Assembly: GCA_019634245.1 (NCBI GenBank)
Contig: JAHQVR010000260.1
Coordinates: forward strand, 1-24,374
DNA length: 24,374 nucleotides
From: Gammaproteobacteria bacterium
GTDB lineage: Bacteria; Pseudomonadota; Gammaproteobacteria; Granulosicoccales; Granulosicoccaceae
Reading direction: 5' to 3'
Shown: piece by piece, positions 16,012-22,139 of the stretch
Position numbering within the stretch: position 1 is the stretch's first letter
Layout: the number at the start of each line of letters is the position of its first letter
Made by a program: the position numbers and the translations under genes
The notes under the pieces: model-generated
Databases searched by the model: none
What the model saw: only the letters and a program-made list of their open reading frames with translations
What the model was told of the DNA's origin: nothing

Positions 16012-16650
16012 TTAGATTCCGGGATGACCTAACGTATATATACCGATATTAATAAGGGCATCGGGATGATTCGTAACGCTAAAGCTGATATCAGACCAGA
16101 AGAGCCTCCAGGGTAATGTCTCGAGAGCTCTTAGATAGGATAGTGTCTCCAAGTATCCTCCCTGGAGTTGTAGCTCTAACTCGTATCGGCTAATGTCTGC
16201 CAGTGTGGCCGTTTTTTCTACTTCACTCTCAGATATAATTAGAGGCGTAAACCCAGATTCCACCGAGATAAGCGACAAAGTGGGCTCCTGCGATAGCACT
16301 TGCTTCAAAACGCTGGCCACTTTAGAGGGCGACAATAATGTGTCTAGCCGCTGTTGAAGCTCCTGATTAAAAAGATTTAACTCTTGATACAGGCGATCCA
16401 TCGACGGGTTACTCTCAGCATCACTATTTAACCCCATCAGCGTGGAGCGGGCACTAAGCACCTTTATCTGAGATTCTTTATGTCGAATTTCGTCGACTAA
16501 TATTTGCTGCTGCTTTAACAGTGGTTCAATAAACAAAGCATTAGTTAAAAAATACACCGTCAATACAGCTGCGCCCAAAAGTAGTATGCGCTCTCGCAGC
16601 TCAAGCTCATTTATTCTGGTTGACAACTGGTTAAAGCCCACGGAATTCAT
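16012..16650 (-). CDS. mshJ: MSHA biogenesis protein MshJ (PilO/GspM-like)
   Basis: A 212-residue bitopic inner-membrane protein: a short cytoplasmic N-terminus, a membrane segment at about residues 20-42 (LLLGAAVLTVYFLTNALFI), a periplasmic coiled coil (about 45-110) and a ferredoxin-like C-terminal domain (LSLISVESGFTPL ... YELELQLQGGYLETLSYLRALE). It matches PilO/GspM organisation, so it would pair with MshI2 in the assembly platform. Its ATG overlaps the mshI2 stop as ATGA. Confidence 0.85.
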   Translation of the reverse strand: MNSVGFNQLSTRINELELRERILLLGAAVLTVYFLTNALFIEPLLKQQQILVDEIRHKESQIKVLSARSTLMGLNSDAESNPSMDRLYQELNLFNQELQQRLDTLLSPSKVASVLKQVLSQEPTLSLISVESGFTPLIISESEVEKTATLADISRYELELQLQGGYLETLSYLRALETLPWRLFWSDISFSVTNHPDALINIGIYTLGHPGI

Positions 16651-17246
16651 TGGATTTCTTGTACGGTTTGATAGCTAAGTTGGAAGTCTATTTCCGGTCG
16701 ACTCTCAGATTGCCTTGTCAGGCTTACAGAGCCTTGATTTAATTCAGCCAGGGCTTCGTACTGGGAAACAGTTTCCAGGTACCTAGGTACAAGTTTGGGA
16801 TCTAGGGTAGTTCCACTGATTTCAATATTACCCTCGCGATCGAGGTCGACGCCCGTAAGCCAAAGTCCTTCTGTTGTGGATTCAGCTAAGGACTCGAAGA
16901 CATCTCCAAAGGTAAATTGAGCCTGTTGGAATAGAATATCGACTCGTTCTAATAATGCTTTTCGATTTTCAATTTGATCTTCTAGATCCAGAGTACTGCT
17001 CGGTGTTGAGTCGTATGATTCCTTTGCCAGATTTTCGAAGGATTCAATTTGAACCAGAAGTTGACTGTAGTTAAGTCCTAGCTCCGCGGAAGTCCTCGAT
17101 AAGTGTTGGGTATTGGAGCGCGCATTAAAGTAGCCTGCTGTAAAAAAAGCCGCTACAACCGCTACAATAATCAACAGAGTATTAGCAGATAAAAGCTTAG
17201 GTTGCTGCCGGAATACCGGTTGGTATAGGTTGACATACTGATACAT
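16647..17246 (-). CDS. mshI2: MSHA biogenesis protein MshI2 (PilN/GspL C-terminal-like)
   Basis: A 199-residue bitopic membrane protein. It opens with YVNLYQPVFRQQPKLL, the NLYQP-x-FR motif of PilN-type proteins that contacts the actin-like partner MshI. A membrane segment follows (about 20-42), then a coiled coil and a periplasmic domain (LWLTGVDLDREGNIEISGTTLDPKLVPRYL). In some species this part is fused to MshI. Here it is separate and set off by 184 bp with no recognisable gene (17247-17430), an unusual spacing for PilM-PilN-type pairs. The ATG at 17246 has only a distant AGGA-like RBS. Confidence 0.85.
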   Translation of the reverse strand: MYQYVNLYQPVFRQQPKLLSANTLLIIVAVVAAFFTAGYFNARSNTQHLSRTSAELGLNYSQLLVQIESFENLAKESYDSTPSSTLDLEDQIENRKALLERVDILFQQAQFTFGDVFESLAESTTEGLWLTGVDLDREGNIEISGTTLDPKLVPRYLETVSQYEALAELNQGSVSLTRQSESRPEIDFQLSYQTVQEIQ

Positions 17247-17430
17247 AGTCTTTTGCTTTACGTCCTGTAATAGCTGACTGTGCGACCACCTGATCTAAAC
17301 TAGAATCTGGGCGCTTAGATGTTCTTTCGGAGCAGACTCGCTTCGGGCAAGGTGATCCTGAATAAGAGTACTAGCGGAGCAATAAACCTGCCTATCGATA
17401 CGCGAAGAGAAGAGCCAGTTCTCAAAATGG

Positions 17431-18363
17431 CTACAAAGTCATTGCGTTCTTTCTAAGCGCACAGCCTACCGCCAATAGGCAGGTGGATGCAGATTCAACT
17501 GCCAACTCCTCTTCTGTGCTGACAATGTCACTCATCGACACCGACCGTACCGTTAGCCCCAGTGTTTTCTCCAGTGTGGGTCGCAGGTCTTCCAGCATGC
17601 CGGGCTGTGGTAACACGGCGATCGTTTGAATGGTGGCTTGACGAAAATGCTGCTCATAGTAGTCGAGGGATCTTTGTATTTCCAGGGCTAGTCGCTCACA
17701 CAGCTCAATGGCCCTTTGAGGATCATTGTCATGTTCACTATAGTTAAACTCTACTGTGCGGGTTAGGTATAGGGTTGAATTGCGCGTTATTGTGATTAGG
17801 CACAGTTGCTGTCCGAAGTAGAGTGTGACAAGACCGTTTGCGTCCTCGGGTAATTGGGTCGCAAGATTGCGCATGGCCAGTTCGGGTATGTCAATGACGC
17901 TTAAATTAACCCCAGCAGATTCCATGGTGTCGATCTGTTCTTTGACCACAGTGTTGCGAGCCACGACCACGTACATTTGCTTTCTGTTGCTGGCAGGCCC
18001 ACCCGGTGGTGCATCGAACACATCTACCACGGCGTCGTCTACATGGAAGTCAATCATGTCTTTGATTTGCCAGCGAACGGCAGCACGTAACTCCTGAGGT
18101 GGAACTTCGGGTGCATCAACTACCAATAGCTGATAATCATTGATGTTTAGAAGCGTGCTACATGGGATCTTGTGTAGTTTATTCGCTTTGATGAATTGAC
18201 TGTTAACGCCAGCTTCTTCTAGCGTACCTGAATTGAAAAATATGGTTTGTAGATTGGCATCGATTTTTCCCGTGCGTCTGATTCCCACAACTGCGGTACC
18301 GCTCTCAGTCGAAACAATTGCGGAGGTTGTGTTTGAGCGTTTGGATTTCAATTTGTTAAGCAT
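17431..18363 (-). CDS. mshI: MSHA biogenesis protein MshI (PilM-like actin fold)
   Basis: A 310-residue cytoplasmic protein of the PilM/GspL-N type. It has an actin/FtsA-like fold with an early VVGIRRTG strand, an ELRAAVRWQIKDMIDF segment typical of PilM/MshI, VVVARNTVVKEQIDTMESAG, then VIDIPELAMRNL and the nucleotide-site loop GLVTLYFGQQLCLITI. It should bind the N-terminal tail of MshI2 and couple the platform to MshE. It starts 66 bp after the mshP stop. No strong Shine-Dalgarno is visible. The length is right for the split (two-gene) form of MshI. Confidence 0.88.
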   Translation of the reverse strand: MLNKLKSKRSNTTSAIVSTESGTAVVGIRRTGKIDANLQTIFFNSGTLEEAGVNSQFIKANKLHKIPCSTLLNINDYQLLVVDAPEVPPQELRAAVRWQIKDMIDFHVDDAVVDVFDAPPGGPASNRKQMYVVVARNTVVKEQIDTMESAGVNLSVIDIPELAMRNLATQLPEDANGLVTLYFGQQLCLITITRNSTLYLTRTVEFNYSEHDNDPQRAIELCERLALEIQRSLDYYEQHFRQATIQTIAVLPQPGMLEDLRPTLEKTLGLTVRSVSMSDIVSTEEELAVESASTCLLAVGCALRKNAMTL

Positions 18364-18429
18364 AGTCAGTGTTTTTGATTAGTTGTCGATTCTCATGGAG
18401 CACAGAAATTAAGAAGAAAAAGTTTATAT

Positions 18430-19797
18430 TTACAAAACCACTTCGTGCCAGCGCACGACGTTGGTGGATCCGCCAGAGGATCCAAAGCCCGTAACTGCCC
18501 TTAGATCTCTTGGTGTTAATACAGATAGTGTGAGCCACTGAGTACCATCCCAGCGGAGTACATTGCCGCGATCACCGACGATGTAACCTTCAGTGTCGCT
18601 GAACATATAAATATCGTTGTAATCCCTATTGCTTATCAATCCTGAATTTCCTAATCGCGCCCAGTAGAAACCGTTCCAATAGAGAATATTTTCGTATCCG
18701 TATCGTCTTCCCACCGCCCAACAACTTGTGTTTGATGTGCAATGAACACCCATTAAAATACGATTTGGAATCCAAAAATAGGGACCAACTCTATTCCAAG
18801 ATAGGCCATCCCAATACATAAATAGTTCACTTCCGAAGCTTTCTCCTACTGCCCAACAGTATTGGCTGTTCAAGCAATGCACGCTCATAAGATTTCCAGT
18901 GGGTATGTTGGAGCTAGGTCCATTCCGGGTCCAGTTAACTCCATCCCAATGAATGATTAGCGCGCCATTACTATTGTTCCCAACAGCCCAACAATCATTG
19001 CTGTTATTACAGTGCACACTATTGATATCAACGTTAGGGATTGACGCATAAGGACCGACTCGTTGCCAGCTAGTGCCATCCCAGTGAATGATCACCTCGC
19101 CAGCGTTGTCATCCCCTACAGCCCAGCAGTCTGATGAGGAAACGCAAAAAATATCAAACAGATCGTCGTTAGGAATATTCGGATTTGGACCGTTGCGCGT
19201 CCAAATGTTGCCATCCCAATGTAGGATCATCTCACCGTTATCATCTTCGCCGACTGCCCAGCAATCATTGCTTGAAGCACAACTCACCCCATGTAAATCT
19301 TCGTCTGGAATATTGGGTTGCAGAGGTCCACGGGTCCAAGTATCGTTGCTATAGCGATACAGCAGAGAATCAGCATCATCATCACCGACTGCCCAGATTC
19401 CGGTGCTGCCACCTGAGGAGGTCAAATCGCCTTCAATGGTCCTGGATGTACTGTGGCTCGCTGTAATGTTGCTAGTGATGCGCCCAACTACTCTGACTCG
19501 ACAGTACTCATCGATCAGGCTACTAGAGACAATATTGAAATCCCCATCACCCACAGCGCCGGTGTCGCCAGTAAGTGCATCACAGCCAATACCGTCGCTG
19601 TAATGCCATGCGGCCTGCTCCAAACCACTTTCTGCGATATAGAGGGCTTTTATTCCCTCGAGGTAGAGCCTGGCATCCGTGATGCTACTTGCGGCCATGC
19701 GTTGAGTAGCGGCTAAAAACAGGAGTATGGAAACAATGAGGAATATTGCTCCAATGATCGTCACCGCCCCACGTTGATTCGACGCTTCCTTAATCAT
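18430..19797 (-). CDS. mshP: MshP-like minor pilin fused to a seven-repeat beta-propeller-like domain
   Basis: 455 residues, against about 140-150 for ordinary MshP. Residues 1-122 are MshP/PilX-like: RGAVTIIGAIFLIVSILLF (9-27) as the hydrophobic stalk without a canonical prepilin cleavage motif, ALYIAESGLEQAAW (51-64), and a cysteine pair C72/C99 typical of MshP. A Gly/Ser hinge (127-132) leads to seven repeats with a period of exactly 45 residues. WAVG (or YIVG) begins at 135, 180, 225, 270, 315, 360 and 405, usually followed by HWDG-x-x-W, and five repeats carry C-x5-C before WAVG. This looks like a seven-bladed propeller. The ATG overlaps the mshO stop (ATGA), and mshI follows by 66 bp, leaving no room for mshQ. 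The propeller most likely sits at the pilus tip and binds a surface or glycan (inference). Confidence 0.88.
   Translation of the reverse strand: MIKEASNQRGAVTIIGAIFLIVSILLFLAATQRMAASSITDARLYLEGIKALYIAESGLEQAAWHYSDGIGCDALTGDTGAVGDGDFNIVSSSLIDEYCRVRVVGRITSNITASHSTSRTIEGDLTSSGGSTGIWAVGDDDADSLLYRYSNDTWTRGPLQPNIPDEDLHGVSCASSNDCWAVGEDDNGEMILHWDGNIWTRNGPNPNIPNDDLFDIFCVSSSDCWAVGDDNAGEVIIHWDGTSWQRVGPYASIPNVDINSVHCNNSNDCWAVGNNSNGALIIHWDGVNWTRNGPSSNIPTGNLMSVHCLNSQYCWAVGESFGSELFMYWDGLSWNRVGPYFWIPNRILMGVHCTSNTSCWAVGRRYGYENILYWNGFYWARLGNSGLISNRDYNDIYMFSDTEGYIVGDRGNVLRWDGTQWLTLSVLTPRDLRAVTGFGSSGGSTNVVRWHEVVL
18478..19407 (-). repeat. Seven coding repeats of 135 bp (45 residues) in mshP
   Basis: The tryptophan or tyrosine of the WAVG/YIVG motif recurs at residues 135, 180, 225, 270, 315, 360 and 405, so the period is 45 codons with no insertion or deletion. 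Repeat 1 lacks the C-x5-C pair and repeat 7 has GYIVG without cysteines; repeats 2-6 have both cysteines. The copies are diverged at the DNA level, so this is an old expansion rather than a recent slippage product. Confidence 0.9.
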
Positions 19798-20309
19798 TGA
19801 CTATTCCGCAAAGCTATACGGGATCTTATTGGGTAGGTATTTCCATTGTTGGCAAGGACTAATTCAGATTCAATAATCGCAACATCGGAAGAGTTTGTTG
19901 CTGGTGTAGTGCCATCGTTCTGAAAATAGGAAAAACGCATACTGCTTACTTCATCGGAGAGAGTCCAGACACCAGGGGGAGTTTGGTAGGCCAAAGTCAC
20001 TAGTGGTAATACAGTATTTATGGTCACTTCATTCCCATCGCTTTTTATAAAGCTGAGTGTTGTTAGAGTCATGCTGGAAATGTCGAAGTCACTTGCGTTG
20101 GCTTGGGAACGCCTTATTTCTCTTAACTCTCTGTTTATTCGTTCACTGGCATAACGAAGTTTATCCAAGGTTTGCACTACTTCGGCGTTGCTGATATAAG
20201 CTCTTACTCCACCTACAAGTCCATAGGCAGCGCTGCTACCTAAAACGGCCAGTATGGACAACGAAATAACTAATTCGATTAACGAAAATCCTTTTTGTTT
20301 CGTTTCCAT
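19794..20309 (-). CDS. mshO: MSHA minor pilin MshO
   Basis: A 171-residue class III prepilin with leader METKQKG|F, E at +5 in FSLIELV and a hydrophobic stalk. It continues with YISNAEVVQTLDKLRYASERINRELREI, the MshO/PilW-type helical extension, and a beta domain with STL-like strands (LTTLSFIKSDGNEVTI). Minor pilins O, P and Q are thought to prime or cap the MSHA fibre. I start at ATG 20309, 4 bp after the mshD stop, because it gives a normal short leader; the frame reaches a TTG at 20324 inside mshD. Shorter than Vibrio MshO, but all core parts are present. Confidence 0.85.
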   Translation of the reverse strand: METKQKGFSLIELVISLSILAVLGSSAAYGLVGGVRAYISNAEVVQTLDKLRYASERINRELREIRRSQANASDFDISSMTLTTLSFIKSDGNEVTINTVLPLVTLAYQTPPGVWTLSDEVSSMRFSYFQNDGTTPATNSSDVAIIESELVLANNGNTYPIRSRIALRNSQ

Positions 20310-20313
20310 GATC

Positions 20314-20712
20314 TTAATAGTCAATGAGCAGGTAATTGACTTCCGCTCTGTTCCTTGACGCTCTGCTTACAGTGACAACAATGTTTCTGCAACTAGCACT
20401 AGCGGGGCAAGCGCTACTGGTTGTAGCATCGTTGATCGCTACTGTTCTTGAGAACTGATTAAATTCACCCGTTAGAGTTTCTGTTTGAGTACCTGGAACT
20501 ACCGAGGAGTAACCCAAATTTCTCCGAGTTGCCAGTACCTGTTCTGCTCCCTCCTGTGCTAATTGTGCTGCCACTTGTATTTCCTCGTTTACCAGTGCGC
20601 CTAGCGAAAGTTGTCTAAATTGCCCAAGTATCGGAACTGCGGCTATGGCAACTATGGCAATAACCATTATTAACTCAAGTAGGGAAAATCCTAATTGTTG
20701 AGACTTGTTCAA
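20314..20712 (-). CDS. mshD: MSHA minor pilin MshD
   Basis: A 132-residue prepilin. The leader MNKSQQLG|F is followed by FSLLELIMVIAIVAIAAVP, with E at +5. The stalk ends in PILGQFRQLSLGALVNEE, the MshD/PilV-type pattern, with AQLAQEGAEQVLATRRNLGY next. Two cysteines (SACPASASCRN) form a small loop before the C-terminus. Its ATG overlaps the mshC stop (ATGA). A minor-pilin role in initiation of the fibre is inferred from family and position. Confidence 0.87.
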   Translation of the reverse strand: MNKSQQLGFSLLELIMVIAIVAIAAVPILGQFRQLSLGALVNEEIQVAAQLAQEGAEQVLATRRNLGYSSVVPGTQTETLTGEFNQFSRTVAINDATTSSACPASASCRNIVVTVSRASRNRAEVNYLLIDY

Positions 20713-21278
20713 GGTAGTAACTCAACAAATCCTGTGACGGGGCTTAGGCGCACATCGATTGTTCGCGAAACTCCCTGTAGTGTAATCACCTGTGGTGCGG
20801 TTAACAGTCCAGCAGCATTGACTGGTCTACCCATGCTATCAAATCCAATATCAAGGCCGTTCAGTGTTAGATTGTTCTCTAATGAAACTTCGAACGGTTG
20901 CAGGGTGGCAGGGTCAGTAACGGTATTTCCCTCCGCTGTTACGCGATAGCTCGTCAATGATTGAATATCAAATAAATGCGTAAGACCACGGTTGTTAGCC
21001 ATCGCCTGGGTATGTCTCAAATCGCGTACTAGCTTTTGGGCATGTGCCACTAGTGTGCTGTCATCACCGGAAAAACGCGGCATGGCAAAGGCAGCCAGTA
21101 CACTAACTATAACAACCACGATGACAAACTCGATAATTGAAAACCCATTTTTAGGATATTGGTTCCGTGGGTTTTTTATCCATATTCGTTCAACTTGGTT
21201 GCTGAGTGCCAGCCGTGTTGATTTTCTGGCGCGGTACAACCGACTCAAAGTATTTTTTGTATGAGAAGTTCTGTACAC
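20709..21278 (-). CDS. mshC: MSHA minor pilin MshC with unusually long leader
   Basis: A GspH/FimT-like minor pilin of up to 189 residues. The cleavage motif is PKNG|FSIIEF (G45/F46, E50), followed by a hydrophobic stalk and MPRFSGDDS, then a beta domain (LFDIQSLTSYRVTAEGNTV ... GFDSMGRPVNAAG ... ITLQGVSRTIDVRLSPVTGFVELLP), the GspH-like fold. The start is GTG at 21276-21278. No ATG, GTG or TTG lies closer to the cleavage site than TTG codons 11 and 14, so the leader has at least 31 basic residues against the usual 6-15. No clear RBS is seen. It is downstream of the mshA hairpin terminator and upstream of mshD. Confidence 0.83.
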   Translation of the reverse strand: MYRTSHTKNTLSRLYRARKSTRLALSNQVERIWIKNPRNQYPKNGFSIIEFVIVVVIVSVLAAFAMPRFSGDDSTLVAHAQKLVRDLRHTQAMANNRGLTHLFDIQSLTSYRVTAEGNTVTDPATLQPFEVSLENNLTLNGLDIGFDSMGRPVNAAGLLTAPQVITLQGVSRTIDVRLSPVTGFVELLP

Positions 21279-21356
21279 TGAGGATGCCCATTCGCGAGAA
21301 GTATTCGACTTAGCTTAATACAAGATGTATTGGGCGAGAAAATTCGATAACACAAA

Positions 21357-21383
21357 ATAAAGGTGGGCTGAGCCCACCTTTAT
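21357..21383 (-). terminator. Hairpin terminator/attenuator between mshA and mshC
   Basis: Perfect 12-bp arms (21357-21368 and 21372-21383, core AAAGGTGGGC) with a 3-base loop, followed on the minus strand by a short T-run (TTTTG). It lies 25 bp past the mshA stop. It would let the major pilin be made in excess while a fraction of transcripts continue into mshC-mshP, or stabilise the mshA 3' end. Confidence 0.75.
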
Positions 21384-21408
21384 CCGTCATTGTGCTTCTA
21401 TCTGTTGG

Positions 21409-21786
21409 CTATGGAATCTCTCCAACACACTCAACAGTTTCTGATGCTGCTGAGATTTGAGATGAACAATTGGCATCTGAGTAGGTTGCGACAACATGTG
21501 TCGTACCATCAATAGAAACGTTTATACCAGTTGCCGCAGCGCTTACACCATCGCCATTGACATAGGTTGCCAATTCAGTATTGGTAGGAAAACGTTTAAG
21601 ATCAGCGATAGCGATGGCATGCGAACTTTTTACTGCACCAGCCATACCTTTTTTAGCTGCTGCATTCGCATCATCTGATAAATCAACAAACTTCGGAACA
21701 GCGATCGCTGCTAAGATACCGATTATCACGATGACGATAACCAGCTCAATAAGTGTAAAACCTTTTGCTTTTTGCATATTGTCCAT
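21409..21786 (-). CDS. mshA: MSHA major pilin MshA
   Basis: A 125-residue prepilin. The leader MDNMQKAKG ends at G9|F10, with E14 at +5 in FTLIELVIVIVIIG, followed by AAIAVPKFVDLSDDANAAAKKG, the MshA signature. The globular part is small. A disulphide loop near the C-terminus is formed by the cysteines in NCSSQ and VECVG. Shorter than Vibrio MshA but complete. As the first pilin gene, followed by a partial terminator, it is the likely main subunit. ATG at 21786 is used; an ATG three codons later gives an equally valid leader. A sigma54-type element lies about 240 bp upstream. Confidence 0.92.
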   Translation of the reverse strand: MDNMQKAKGFTLIELVIVIVIIGILAAIAVPKFVDLSDDANAAAKKGMAGAVKSSHAIAIADLKRFPTNTELATYVNGDGVSAAATGINVSIDGTTHVVATYSDANCSSQISAASETVECVGEIP

Positions 21787-22139
21787 AATATACCCATTAA
21801 TGTGATGAAAAATATCCGCTGCCTCGTGCTAGCGGTGACGTTCGCGACAATCAAATGATTAAGCTAGAGTTGTATCCCTCTTGTGTAACCAATCTACCGG
21901 AGCCGAAGTTCGGAATTACTGTTGGAAAGTGAACGATTTTCCCAGACGGGCGTGCTCTATTTCCAAGCGTGCTGCATTCCGTTACTCGGCCTTATACCGA
22001 CAGCGATATATCGGCATTGTGAGGGGCAAATTAAATGCCAGAGTGATCTGTTTATTACTCGGCACAGGGGCTTGGCAGTGTTCAAGTGCCTCGAATGTGC
22101 GGTGGTCGAGCATTTAGAGGATATAAATTCGTTGGTAGG
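21787..22139. other. 353-bp region upstream of mshA
   Basis: It holds a candidate sigma54 element (22025-22040) and, on the minus strand near mshA, a short stem (CCGCT/AGCGG, 21816-21835) followed by ATATTTTT. A plus-strand frame open from TTG 21922 to TAG 22141-22143 encodes 73 residues with six cysteines but has no RBS, no recognisable motif and overlaps the ABC1 kinase stop. I do not call it a gene. Confidence 0.5.
22025..22040 (-). promoter_or_regulatory. Candidate sigma54 (-24/-12) promoter for mshA
   Basis: On the minus strand the 16 bases read TGGCATTTAATTTGCC. The invariant GG and GC are exactly 10 bases apart, matching TGGCA-y-N5-TTGC. Transcription would start near 22014 and give a leader of about 228 nt before the mshA ATG. 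RpoN control is common for type IV pilin genes. No activator site is identified. Confidence 0.45.

Noticed and set aside
16647..18363. mshI broken by a frameshift into two genes
   Set aside because: The two parts correspond to complete PilM-like and PilN-like proteins with their own normal N-termini; the split form is a known arrangement.
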